Of a stretch of 64,000 nt of DNA, positions 50,758 to 63,652 are shown in pieces. Location of the stretch: contig CM038908.1 of the NCBI GenBank assembly GCA_021904315.1, positions 28,478,501 to 28,542,500 on the forward strand. The letters are read 5' to 3'. The position numbers were made by a program, and so were the translations under genes. The notes beneath the pieces were generated by a model. That model ran no database searches and was not told the origin of the DNA. It was given only the letters and a program-made list of their open reading frames with translations. Source of the stretch: Sphagnum magellanicum. Lineage: Eukaryota > Streptophyta > Sphagnopsida > Sphagnales > Sphagnaceae. How positions within the stretch are numbered: position 1 is the stretch's first letter; the number at the start of each line of letters is the position of its first letter.

Positions 50758-51006
50758 ATGGCAACTGGTCACTGCCATTCATGAAAAAGGCGTCAATGGG
50801 TCTGATATGGTCTCAGCTTGATGGCAACTGGTCATGGCTATTCATGACAAAGGTGTCAATGGTCGGAAATGTTGTGAGTGCAATGGCAACTGGTGACTGC
50901 CCATCATGAAAAAGGTGTTGGTGGTCTGATATGTTGTGAATATAATGGCAACTGGTCACTGCCATTCATGATGAAAGTGTCAACAGTCTGGTATGTAGTG
51001 AGTGAC
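50758..51006. repeat. 61-63 bp tandem repeat, four copies, 3' of P58IPK
   Basis: ATGGCAACTGGT recurs at 50758, 50821, 50883 and 50944. Each copy continues with a CATTCATGA-like block and GTCTGATATG-like block. The array starts about 310 bases after the P58IPK stop codon and may lie in its 3' UTR. Confidence 0.88.
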
Positions 51007-53396
51007 ACCTGCGAAGGGTATGGCTGCAAGCACTTGTTCAGGTTGTGTTTTGGTTTTGGAACCGACACCAAAATGGTTATGTTCAATGTGTCATTGTGAA
51101 CCTTTTTTTTCTCTACAAATCTCATAGATTTTTTGCGTTGCTGGAGATGAAGCTTGCATTGAGTGTGGTGAGATTCCACACCTCCAAGCTTCCATTTTCA
51201 GAAGCATTTTGCACTGCTTCTAAATCAAGAGCTCTGTGTGTTCTAGATATTTATAGAACCCTCTGGCTGGTGAAAAAAAAGCTCTGAATTGATCTAAAAT
51301 TATTCTTATTCTAACTTTTTTTCAAAACATGTGATCATTTTGGTTTTTGGTTTATGGAAACCAAAATGTGTTTTCTTTACTTTTTCTTTTTGTTCTTTTC
51401 ATGTATGTGCTTTCTTTTACATTTTTTTTTGATGTATGTTATTTTGGTTTTTTTTTTTCATTCTATGTTTTTTCACATTCTCTCACTTCGTGTGCTTTTT
51501 TGGTTTTTCCTTTATATAATTTTTTTTTTTTGTTCTTTTATATTTATGTGTTGTTTTTTTTTCTTATCTATTAAAATTTTTGAAACTTTTATTTATAAAT
51601 GCATGATTATAATTTTTGAATTAGATTTTATGAAATCACCAAGGATAAGTTTAGTTTTCAATATAATTCATCTTCACATTTCCCACCAACAATTGTACAC
51701 ATATCATTATGTTGCAAAAAAAGTCCTAGGTTGCAACTTATTGTTAAGTGCATGAAATTATAAATGAAGAGATTAGTGAAAGGGATTTTCTATGAAGGAA
51801 TAACATGTCATTATTAAGTCTTTTTTTGTATTCACATGGATTTGTTAATTTTCATTTTTTGGACAACAATTTTTATGGTTTGATGCATTTTGCATGTAAT
51901 TTGTGTGCAAAAAAAAAAAAAAAAAAAGAGTTTATGCCATTTGATATTATGGCAATCAATGTGAATGTTTTCTAAAAAGATCTTATTGAATTTATGAAAT
52001 TTCAAGTTTATTTCAAATTTTGCATTAATTCATGTACATATTATTTTTTTACAAAATTTAAATTTTGTTCTATTAATCAAGCAAAAAATTGAAACATTAT
52101 TAATAAATATAACATTTTTTTGGACATGTAATTATACCTACAAATGAATATTTAATATTGTATTTTACAATGTTTTTACCTTATAATACCTTCATTAACT
52201 TTTTAATTTTTTCATTGGTTTTTTTTACCAACCATGCAATATTTACATTCATAATTATTAAATTACATTTTGTAACATTGTCATTTTACAATATTCACAT
52301 CGCATTTAAAAAAATTTCATTAGTTTTTGAGTTTAGAATAATATTCACATCCATAATCATTAAATTATTTTTTGTAACGATACTATAACTTGATGTAATT
52401 ACACAATTACTAGGGTAATTGTTTAAAGGGATAAGTTGAGTGGTAGGATTCCATAATTTGGTCATGGTGCATTGATTTTCACATATTAATTTATGTGGAA
52501 GTCATGTGCACCATGTGATTATGTTTGCTTATGATTATTTTTTGTGAAATCACATGGGGAACCATGTGGTGGATAAACTTTAGAAAGTTTCTTGACTAGT
52601 TTCCTTTTGGTTAATATTTAAGTGAGTGTTTGTGACTTTAAAAAATACCTTCACTTGTTACAAAATTGTTGTACAAATGCAAAGCTTGATGGAATAGAAT
52701 TGTGAAGGACTTTAAACTTCTGGTTTTGAATGATTTTTTGTGTTGTTTATGTTTAATTCATGGTACGAGAATGATAAGCCTTACATAGACAATAAAAGGG
52801 TGAGAGAACAATTTTACAGTCAAGAACATAGATTTCATAGCTATGTAATAATCATATATAGTTTCGGTCCTCAACCCATTTGTGTTATACATTACCACCT
52901 TGCATCACCCTCATTGCACTCTCAAATTTTTCACTAATTCTTTTAGCTAACAATGTAATATTTACATATGAATTTTTAAATGATAATTATTGTATCAACT
53001 AGTTATGTAATGTTTGTATACCTACATGTTTTTTCAATTAAAAATTTGTTTATATGTGAATAATGCATATGTTATGTTCGACATCTAATTTGACGTAATA
53101 TCAATATGGGTATTATGTTTTGACATTGAAGGTTCACCTAAAATAAATTTAAACCAACAAATGTTAGTTTCAACATGACAATTGATGCGAATATTACATA
53201 TTGGATAATTAATATTATAAAAAATTACTAGGAATTATAATTATAAATAATAATATTAACTTGGGACAATATGTGGATAAAAATGGGGAATAAGTTAATG
53301 AACCTCATGGGCTTTATAATGAAAATCTTTTGACTAAAGGCATAAGGTTTGATTTATGAATAATTTAGATAACTACTTTTTGTTAGTAATAATGGG

Positions 53397-53462
53397 AGAT
53401 CAAATATGTAAATTTGATCAAATATGTAAATTTGATCAAATATGTAAATTTGATCAAATTTA
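53397..53462. repeat. 18-bp tandem repeat
   Basis: Three full copies and one partial copy of CAAATATGTAAATTTGAT, nearly identical. Confidence 0.9.
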
Positions 53463-55639
53463 AAATTCCAAATGATATAATATAATATAAAATTCCAAAT
53501 TTAATAATATAATTAAAAAATGAAAAATTATAAGTGGTATATGATAATTGTTTTAACATAAGAGACAATAAATAGGAAATCAATTTAGATGAATGTGATT
53601 AATTATTCATCCATTTTGTTCCTTTAGATATATAAAAGGTAGTGATTAGATCTTTAGGTTCATAATTTGTAATCAATAGTTTAGTGTCATTAATCATTAT
53701 CAAAATTTGTAAAAATACTATATGTGTAAATTATTATTGATACCATTGTGGTATTTGACAAATGATTCTTATAAAAGAAAAAATTTAGGTGCTTGTGATG
53801 AATTTTCATTTGGGGTGTAAATTATTCATAAAGATTCAATTTTAGGTGTGTGAGTGATCCTATCTCAAAATAATGCAACATTTTGTGATTAGACATTATG
53901 TGAATGAGGAATATTGTAAATGTTATATTGTAATATGATTTGGTAATATACTTATGTGCTAATAAAAATTTAGTAAAAAAATAAATTTTCATAATTTTGA
54001 ACCCCCAAGGTTACATTTTTGGTTTTATTATTAAAACCTATATTTCACATTGGTAGGAGTTCTGAAAATAGGAACATGATATGACACATAAGATTTTAGA
54101 ATTAAATGTTTTGCTTGTGAGAAATATGGGCATATGTAAGTCAAATGTGTGACAAAATCAACAAAGGTAAGAAAATTCCTAGCCAATAGGATTTGTTTTT
54201 AAAAAGATGAAATTTTATTGGGAAAATGCCTTGGAGTGGAATGGTTAATAGAAGCAATTAAGTCTTTCAAATCTTCAATATTTTATGGGCAATATGGGAG
54301 TTTCATAAAAGTAAAATTGAATGTTAAAAAAAAAATAAAATCAAATAAACGATTTAAACATTCAAAACATAATAAAAAATCTTATTCATAAAAATAATTA
54401 TTGATAACATAATAATGTCCATGGGTTATCCCAAGAAAATTATATTTTTTATAAATAAAATTTTGAAAATTAAATTAATAATATAACTCAAAATGCATTT
54501 CCACCAAATTTTGATTACAAATTTTGAACTTGTTTTTACCCATCATAGCTTCTAATAAGCCATATGAACTTTCATGTTTTGATATGAAATGAAAATCCTT
54601 TGAAAAAATAATTTCAAAATGTAATCAAGAGAAAGGAAAATTATAATAAAAAATAATTGGTAAGAAATTTATGGAAAAAAAAAATCATCAATTCATCATA
54701 AAAGTGAAATTTGTAAATGAAAAAATATTTTTGTTTAAAGGAAGGTGAAATGAAAATTTTGAAACCTTTTTGAGAGATTTCAAAAAATCATGTATCTTTG
54801 AAATCATTGGTGTTCACACGTAAGAATGGTGGGTGAATTTTTTTTTGGGAACGTTGAAAAGGAGAATTTTGATATGGTTTGAAAGATTTAGAACAAAAGG
54901 AGGCATAAGAGGTTTTTTTTTCTAAATCATTTGTATTAGAATTTGGCTGAATGAAAGTTTTGATGCCCTTACGATGGAGATGATGCAACTTCAACAAAAA
55001 CCCATCAAGAATGTGAATTAATATATTTCAAAAATGATAAAACTCAATGATCGCATTAAAAAACTCTAAGGGTCAAAGGTGCAACTTTTAATGCATTAAT
55101 TTTGGATGAAATGAATGTTTTGATTGTAAAACATTATGTGATGAATTTCCAAAAAGAAATGCGGGAATAGGTTTTATATGAAAGAATTGATACATTTAAT
55201 AAAATCTAAACAATTGTAAAGCGAAAGGAAAGAAAATTAGAAGGTCACAATTTTATCATTTTACAAAATAACACACTCACATCCATCTCGATGCCAATTT
55301 AGTGTCAATGTTAATATTAATACCAATGCCAAGGGTGTAAAAATCACCCATAAATTTGGAGATAATGATGGGGTAAATCATCAAAAAGATGAATTAATTA
55401 AGCATCAATTTGGTCCAAATAAAAAAAGTTCATTCTTTCAAGCATCGAAATTCATCATTTATAATTATTATATTTGTCACAAATAAAGGCATTACACAAA
55501 AAAAATATTTGGAATAAAGTTTAATTTTTCAAAAAAATCTTTCCCCAAAATGAAAAGTGTCATTTGAACATAAAAAAATGAAGATAATGAATTTCATTAA
55601 CAAAAAAACATTAATTTTGTTAAAAGATAAAGATTTACT

Positions 55640-56280
55640 TTAAAGAATGTAAAGATTTTGATGAAAGGTAATGGTTAAACCAATAAGTAAAAAGGTTTTA
55701 TCAAAAAGTAAATATTGAACCAAGAAAAGATATCGGTTTTGGCAAGAGATATAAATTAGCCAAAAAATTAAAAAGTTTTGATGAGAGGTGAAAGTTTAAC
55801 TAAATAAAAAATAATAATTTTACTAATAGACAAAAGCTTAACCAAGAAAAGGTAAAAGTTTTACGAAAAGGTAATAATTTAATAAATGAGTTAAACAGTG
55901 TTTGGCAAAAGGTAGAAGTTTAAGTAAAAAATGTTATTGGTTTTGCTAAAAGGTAGAAGTTTAGTCAAAAAATTTAAAAAAATTGTGAAGAAATAAAGGT
56001 TTAGCTAAAAAATAAAAAGATTTTGTTAAGAACTAATGTTTAGTTTGGAAGTAAATTTTTTTAAGCAAAATATAAATGCCTAGCCACGAAAAGATAAAAG
56101 TTTTGTTAAAGAAAGATAAATTGTTTGTTAAGAAATAGAGAATACATAGAAATTTAATAAATAAATAAATAAATATTGTCAAAAGGCAAAGGTTTAACCA
56201 TAAATTTTTTTTAAAAATTACCAAAAAACAAAGATTCAACCAAGAAGAGATAAAAACTTTTGCCCAAAAAAAAAAAGATT
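55640..56280. repeat. Degenerate 40-50 bp tandem array
   Basis: Elements like GTTTAACCAAGAAAAGATAAA, AAGTTTTG and AAAAGGTA recur with an irregular period of roughly 40-50 bp about 13 times. No protein is encoded. Confidence 0.65.
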
Positions 56281-56647
56281 AACTAATGAAAAAATAGAAG
56301 GTAGGTAGGAAGGGGGGTCAATTATTAGTTGGTAGGTAGGGCCAAGATGTAGGTTAGAAATGTAACTAGGTTAAATAAGATAATTAGGTTAGTAAGGTAA
56401 CTAGTTTAAAAGGTTACTTCAAAATCAAGTTTGAGAGAAAAAAAAAAGATTAAAAAAAAACTCATTTGTTAAAACCAAAAATTTAACTAATTGCAACCCA
56501 TTTCATGGACAAAATGGTCAACTGGTACATGGATGGGTGCTGGTTCACTCTGGCCTATGAGAACAAGGTAAAAATGTGATAAAAGAGGTGAAAGCTTTGA
56601 AAATATATTTGAAAAATAGTTGCAAAGGTTAAGTTAATGTGGAGTTT

Positions 56648-56700
56648 CATATTACATATAGTAAAGGAAGAATGAAGCTTCCCCTAAATCCGGATGGACA
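56648..56700. repeat. Dispersed repeat related to 22225-22270
   Basis: ATATTACATATAGTAAAGGA then ATGAAGCTTCCCCTAAATCC. A second partial copy of its right half (ATGAAGTTTCCCCTTAATCC) follows at about 56728-56757, together with TCCGGACGGACAGTAGCTA. Confidence 0.6.
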
Positions 56701-58597
56701 ATAGCTACGGATAGTAGCTAAATATAGCAAGGACGTCATGAAGTTTCCCCTTAATCCGGACGGACAGTAGCTAAATATAGTGAAACTTGCACATGCTAGT
56801 AGTTTAGCTTCTTGGGGAGGGAGGAAAAGGTGTAGCAAAAGAGCAGGCGCACTCTTGAAGGGAATGGAATAGTAGTTGTATGGCAGTAAAGGTGAAGTGC
56901 CCGGGCTTATAATAATTACAGCCCCAACCACCAGGCCATGTGTTTCTCCGGGCGTCAGGATGAGGACGGTAGGTAGTAATTAACCAGTTGGTGAGAGAGT
57001 GGTAGGTGGAGGACGACCTTGATGTTGAACGACTACATAGTTCGGTTTGTATCCATATTTCGGATTTGGGTATTTATGGAATGTGCGTTGGTGTTCTGTT
57101 TTTATTCTCCCGTTAACCTTCGGTATGCTCTTTTCGCGTTGCCGATTCTGAGTGCAAAGATCGTCTGGAGATAGGATGGTATGCACAGGAAGGAAAGAAA
57201 GAAAGAAAGAGAGAGAAAATGCAAGAGGTAGAGGGAAGGAAGAAGAACGGAAGACAAGTGCAGAAGCAATTGGTGGTGCTTCTGCAGCAGCAGCAGCGTT
57301 TTCTCAAGGTGCATTTCATCTATTTTCCTGGAATTCTATTTCCTAGATTTACACTTATTAGCCTTCATTTTAGCCTTTATTTGTCAAGGATTTCAATTCT
57401 CTTGGGTCATGGCTTCTTTTCCTTCATTTCATCCACCCTCTTTCCAAGTTTTCAAATTCTTTTACTTTCTATGTTCTCATTTCATATGTTGTTGTGGTTA
57501 GACTCATATGTTTTAGAATTTTCATTTTGTTTGGCCCACATATCATCCAATATTTAATTTTCCTATCTTCCATCTCATTTTGTCCATTGTCTTTCCCAAA
57601 TTAAACTTTCTTAAATGTTCCATCTTTCCCTTGGTGTACCCAATGTAATTGCGACAACATGTTTTTTTTTTTTTTTTTTTTTTTGGGGTCTATTCAAGAA
57701 TTTAGGTGAAGAGTTTGGGTTATCAAAAAAAAATTCTAAACATTTTTAATTCCTTGACAATAAGGCCCACTTTAGACCAGGTTCCAGGATCCAATTTCCT
57801 AGGAATAAATTTGGACTGATTTGAAGCAAATTGAATCCTTGAGTTGGACTATACCTTAATCCCTAGCCTGATTCTTGGTTGTCCAAATCAGGAGCTCTCC
57901 TTTAACGACTATTTTTGGGTCCAAACCAATTAATTTTCCCTCCAAAACAAGTGCCATGTAGGTTTAGCCTCAATTTGCCACTTTTTGGTCTAGAACGTTA
58001 GTTAGTGGGATGATGCATGGATAAATTAGATAAATTAGAGTAGCCCATTTTCCTTGCTGACTATATATATATATATATATTGCCACTAGAAATCAAGTGC
58101 TTTTTCAGATTTTCAATAGCCATAATTTGGAAAAAAATTAATTTAAAAAATCTAGATTTGTATACATTGTTACAGTTTGTAACCCAAAAAATATGGAAGG
58201 GTGTTTAAAGAATCTTCATAGTAGAACAAGAATCCACACCAGAAAACCTCAATTTTAACATACATGATTTGTATCCCCCACAATGTTGCATGGCTTTTCA
58301 GTTTTGCATTATAGTTTATCGTTAAGGTATTGTTGATTGGCATTTTGGTGCATCTGATTTCTTTACTAAACGTTAATGAGGAATTGTGCATTGGCTTTGC
58401 TTTGTTGAATCATTACTAATGTTATGTTATTAAATCCTGTCGCCCACTTCTGTTTGCATTTTGTTGTGTTGTTTTGGTTGTGGGAGATTTGATTATATGG
58501 CCATTCAAATTGAAGGGTCATTGCTGAACATTCAACCTCCCCCCACAGTGCCACTTCCACAAAGCATGATGGACGGTCTTTGCAAATCTTTAAGTGG

Positions 58598-58803
58598 TCG
58601 TTACACATAACAAGGCCCTCAAACAGGGGCGTTACTAGAGTCCAACGCTACCCTTGGCTGTTGCTTTGGGCAGGTGCCTTAAGGTCATTACATATGGTAA
58701 GGCCTTCAGACAAAGGCATTACCAGAATTCGGCACTACCCTCAGCTAAGGTTGGTAGGCACCTTATTCTGGTAATGACCCCATTTGTGGGCTTTACCTAC
58801 CAC
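58598..58803. repeat. Tandem and inverted repeat (foldback, MITE-like)
   Basis: An 80-bp segment starting GTCGTTACACATAACAAGGC (58598) is repeated, diverged, from 58684 (GTCATTACATATGGTAAGGC). The core GGTAAGGCC...CATTACCAGAAT (58696-58728) reappears inverted at 58765-58797. The inverted pair could form a 33-bp stem with mismatches and a 36-base loop. Confidence 0.65.
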
Positions 58804-59029
58804 TTAAAATAGCCCTCAACCACTTATTCATCATGTTTAGTGGTTTAGTGGCAAAGTTAATTGTGGTTTGTGAAAGCTACAAATTTTGCTTTGAGGTTTG
58901 TATATTTTCTTTCAATCCATTATAGATTTCAAGAAAAGGGAGTCATAAATGGAGTTGTTGACGGATGTGTGTGTGTGGGTGCATGTGTACAAAGTACAAA
59001 TTAATAAGCCATGGACTTTCATTTCCTTC

Positions 59030-62000
59030 GAACACCAGCAAAGAAGAGTGCAGGAGAAACCCCTCGCCCCAAGATGCCCGAAGACATACAAGAACATATG
59101 CGTGCACTCATTACGTAACATGGTAGTGCTTTGGCTGCTTTGACGGCCCTTCAATAGCACCTAGAAGCTCAACGGAATGACGAGCAAACTGATTCTTTGG
59201 AAAATCATGTTCCACATATTGATGTTCCAACAAAATTCAATCAAGGCACGTCAAAATCTACACATGAACGTTGCAATCGCCTATAGAGAAAATAGCGTGC
59301 TCAGCAACATGAACAACCTTCTCTTCGCAATGACGCATTATAATTGTTTGGAGACGAAGATGCGTCAACCCTGGGACGATGGGATTGTGGAAAAATGGAC
59401 ACAATATGTGGATTCTGCAATGCGAAAATGTGGATTAAAGAACAATCGACAAAGTCAACAAACAACAACCCATAATTTTCTCTATGTTGTGAGAATGGCA
59501 AAGTGCTGTTGCCGAATCTTCTTGCAACACCACAAAAGCTGGAAGTTTTTTTAACCAGTAAAAAGAACAATGCCGTCAAATTTCAAGATCAGATTCGCAT
59601 GTACAATTCGATGTTGGCATTCAATTCGTTCAGTGCCAAAGTTGATGAGTCAGTAACATGAGGCCCTGGACCGTACTCCTTTCGCATTCAAGCTGAACTT
59701 TATCACAAAATCGGATCCCTATGTCTTGCCGAAGGATAACGGCCACAATTTGCACAGCTGTACATTCATGATACGAAACATGAACATCAAAACCGCCATG
59801 CCGTTATGCTTTCGCTTGATCCAATGACGTTGGATCGGTTGTTGACCATGATGTACAATATCAATCCCTATGTCAAAATGTTCAAAATGGTAAGGGATAT
59901 GATGGCAATAGAAGGTGTTCCCATGGATCTGAAATTGCGTCTCATTGCCTTTTGAACAAAGGATGCTCGCCGATACAATGTGCCGACGGTCGATGAAGTC
60001 GCTGCATTGATGGTAGGAGATGGTTCTAAGGTTGTAGACAGATGTGATGTCGTCATTGCTCAGCAAGCTGACCTGTTTCAGCATATTTTCGAACTACATG
60101 TGGGATACATGGTTCTACATTATCTGTTGTTATTTCCTTACGGTGAGGATGGATGACATCCGAATATTCCGTTCAATGGTGTTGTTGCTGATGCAGATTT
60201 GGATGAAGACCATGTGGAAGAATTTATACTTCAAAGAAAACATTGCAATGTGATAATGGCCGAATTTTATGGTTATCGACTTCAACATCGAAACACTGAT
60301 GGCATTGCATTGCTTCGGGGTGACCGATTAAGGCATCAATACATTGTTGATGCTTATGTGGCTATCGAACAAAATCGCTTGAAATATCTGTGCCTGAATA
60401 AAAAAAAACTTCGTGCAGATCTTTATCAAGGCCTTTAAGATGCCATCATTGCAGGTGACAATAACGTTGCTGCCATTGGACAAAGGATCATTTTGCCATC
60501 TTTTTTCACAGTAGGTCCATGTCACATGGTTTAGAATTATCAAGATGCCACGACAATCTAGAGATGGGCCAGCTGCCTGGATGCGTTTGTTACATTCACT
60601 TGCAATCCCCAATGGCTTGAAATCAAGAGAACATTGCTACTCGGACAACAACCTTAGGATTGATCGGATTTGGTAACCCGAGTGTTCAAAATCAAGCTGA
60701 AAGAGTTGATCAATGACATTCACAAAAACATATTATGGGATGCATGATTGCAAGAATCTATGTCATTGAATTTTAAAAGCATGAATTCTCATCTTTTTTA
60801 CCGAAGACTACAAGCCACACACGGTCGAAGATGTAGACCGCATGATCAATGCTGAACTTCCGAATTCAGAAACAAACAAGTTGGCCCACGAGACGGTTGC
60901 CAGATGCATGATGCATGGTCCATGTGGAGCTACGTTTCCAAATGCCCCGTGCATGGAAGAAGGCAAATGCAAAAAGTAATACCCATGCAAGTTCGAATCC
61001 GAGACGATGACGAATGTAAACGGATACCCTATTTATCGGCGTAGAAATACGGGGCACATAGTTTTGGTTCATGGCATTGAATTGGACAATTGTTGGGTGG
61101 TACCGCACAATGTCTATTTATTGACGAAATATGATGCGCACATCAACGTTGAGGTCTGTAACAATATTCGTGCAGTCAAGTATCTATTCAAGTACGTATA
61201 TAAAGGACATGATCGTGCAACTATTGAGATCTACCGCCAGAGCGACAATGCCACCGAAAGGAATATGGTCAAAATTGATGAAATTAAAAAAATCTCGATT
61301 GTCGCTATGTATTTGCATCGGAAACAGTGTGGTGCATCTTCAAGTTTGATATGCATGAGCAGTTTCCTATCGTTGAGCGTCTGCAATACCATTTGCCTAA
61401 TATGCAAATGGTGTTATTTGACGATGATGATGATATGCAGGAAGTGGCAACACAGTCAGCCATTTCCAGAACGATGGTCACAGAATGGTTCAAAACAAAC
61501 CAAGAATTGAAAGTTGCACGAAGCTTTACATTTGATCAATTCCCTCAGTAATGGGTGTGGAATCGAAAGTTGAAGCAATGGACATTGCGCAAGAGAGGCT
61601 TTGCCATTGGTCGCATGTATTATGCACACCCGACATCGGGTGAACGTTATTATTTGCGATGTTGTTGAACTGCGTCAAAGGTGCCACATCCTACGAGCAT
61701 TTGTGGATAGTGGATGGCAGAGAGCACGACACATTAAAAAATGCATGCATTGCGATGGGTTTGATTGCAAACGACAATGAATGGGATCAAGCCTTGGAAG
61801 AAGTCGGTGTTTGGGCCTCGGGATGACAGCTACGTGACATGTTCACCTCCATGTTGATGTTTTGTGAAGTCACGAATCCTAGATAGCTATGGGATGCACA
61901 TTGGGAGTCTTTGAGCAATGACATTGAAGCAATGACATGTTGCGAGCGTGTTGATCCAACTATTATGCTTTCTAAAGATGCGCTAAAGGATCGTGCATTG

Positions 62001-63607
62001 TATGAGATCGATCAGGTTCTCATGCATAATGGGCACCACTTGGAAGATTTTCCAACGCTTCCCAAGTTTAATTACATCCTTTTTGTTCATGAAGGAAACC
62101 GATTGGTTGAAGAAGAGTTGGCTTATGATCGGCATTCATTGACCGCAGATGCAGACAATACAGAAGATAGGCTCAATGACGATTAGTGCAACGCATACGA
62201 AACTATTTTGAATGCCATGACAAACAAAGAGGGCAAACTATTCTTTGTGTATGGCAGGGGTGGAACCGTTAAAACATTTGTTTGAATAACACTTCTGTCC
62301 CGTCTACGAGGGCAAGGAAAAATCGTGCTTGTAGTTGCCTCATCAGGAATTGCATCTTTGTTGTTTTTGGGCAGTAGAACTGCTCATTCAAGATTTAAGA
62401 TTCCAATTGATTTGCATGATGAGTCAACTTGCAACATCACACAATAGATGAAAGTGGCTGAGTTGGTGTGTAAAGTTGATATGATCATTTGGGATGAGGC
62501 ACCAATGATGCATTGCCAAGCTTTCGAAGCTGTTGATCGCACCCTGCGTGATTTGATGTAATTGGATGACGCACAAGTAATCGGGAAAATCTTTGGTGGG
62601 AAAACGTGCTCCTTGGTGGGGATTTTTGACAAATCTTGCCTGTTGTTCCCAAGGGGGAACGAGAAGACATTGTCAGTGCTTCCTTGCTTCGATCGCATCT
62701 TTGGCAACATGTTACAATTCTTCATCTGCATATCAACATGCGAGTCATGGCAACCAATTTTGAAGAGCAACGAGAGTTTGCCGAATGGGTGTTGAATGTT
62801 GGAGACGGTAATCTTCCTGCCATTGCAGAAGAAGAAGTTGTCGATCCAGACTGGATCAAGATTCCATCCCATATGAGGCTACCAGTAGAAGATTGCAGTT
62901 TAAGAGGATTAATCCGAACCATCTATCCGGATCACTGGTGCCACTCTGGAGATGCCATGTATCTTATGCAACACATCATTCTAGCCCCCAAAAATATTGA
63001 CGTTGATGAAGTTAACAATGCAATTTTAGAATCGCACATGTACCTGAGTGTAAATTCTTTGACTCCAACAGAAGAAGGTGCAAGTGTTGCTGCCGGAGTT
63101 TCAATGGATTCATTGTATCCGGTGGAATTTCTAAACACTTTGTAATTCAACGGTATCGCAAATCATGAACTGGAACTCAAAGTGGGTGTGCCAATCCTTT
63201 TGTTATGTAATCTCAATCAATCAATAGGATTATGCAATGGTACGAGGTTGATTATCAAAAGATTGGGTCAGCGTGTCATTGAAATGGAAATCATCACAGG
63301 ATACAATGTCGACAAATGTGTGTTCATACCTTGCATCATCATGTCCCCCTCTGGGACTGATTGGCCATTTGTTTTGCGTTGTCATCAATTTCCAGTTCGA
63401 GTGGCATTTGCGATCACAATCAACAAGAGTCAAGGTCAAACATTCAACAACATTGGGGTATATTTGCTGTCTCCGGTCTATTCCCATGGTCAACTGTATG
63501 TTGCTATTTCATGGGTCACAAGTAGTGCAAACATCAAGATTTTCAACAGCCAGGGTCCCAATAGATGCATGCGGAATGTCATATATAAAGAGGTTTTGAA
63601 AATGTAG
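59030..63607 (+). pseudogene. Helitron Rep-helicase (RepHel) gene, many stops
   Basis: Autonomous Helitrons encode one long protein with an HUH-type Rep nuclease and a PIF1-like helicase for rolling-circle transposition. Landmarks in order are a Cys-rich segment (WDCGKMDTICGFCNAKMW, 59370-59430), LYHKIGSLCLAEG (59700), RRYNVPTVDEVAALMVGDG (about 59970-60025), LLFPYGEDG (60130), LRADLYQGL and GQRIILPSFFT (60410-60510), TFTCNPQWLEIKR (60595), INVEVCNN with RAVKYLFKYVYKGHD (61140-61210), a helicase Walker A region (about 62245-62276), Walker B IIWDEAPM (about 62485-62510), and late helicase motifs INKSQGQTFNNIGVYL and QLYVAISWVTS (63420-63525). The frame is broken by at least ten stops and several frameshifts. 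The Rep HUH region and Walker A are also altered, so it cannot encode an active transposase. Confidence 0.88.
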
Positions 63608-63652
63608 TTTGTAATTGTAATTTTGTAATATGTACCGTCAAATGCACACAAA

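Larger units (their letters stand above)
50447..58590. other. Spacer after P58IPK, repeat-rich and AT-rich
   Basis: Probable P58IPK 3' UTR and flank lead into a four-copy repeat at 50758-51006. From 51300 to 56450 the DNA is very AT-rich with phenylalanine-rich and asparagine/lysine-rich chance frames but no recognisable protein. It holds T-runs, an A-run (51909-51927), an 18-bp repeat (53397-53462) and a degenerate array (55640-56280). From 56640 to about 57320 the DNA is more GC-rich, with TCCGGA motifs, a GAAA run and CAG triplets, and could be the promoter and leader of an unrecognised transcript. A poly(T) run (57661-57684) and a TA run (58064-58080) follow. Confidence 0.5.

Noticed and set aside
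51354..51755. Phenylalanine-rich membrane-like protein
   Set aside because: Produced by T-rich low-complexity DNA; no start context, introns or homology.
56647..57320. Short frames near the TCCGGA motifs and GAAA run
   Set aside because: No domain or consistent splice structure; treated as possible promoter or leader DNA only.
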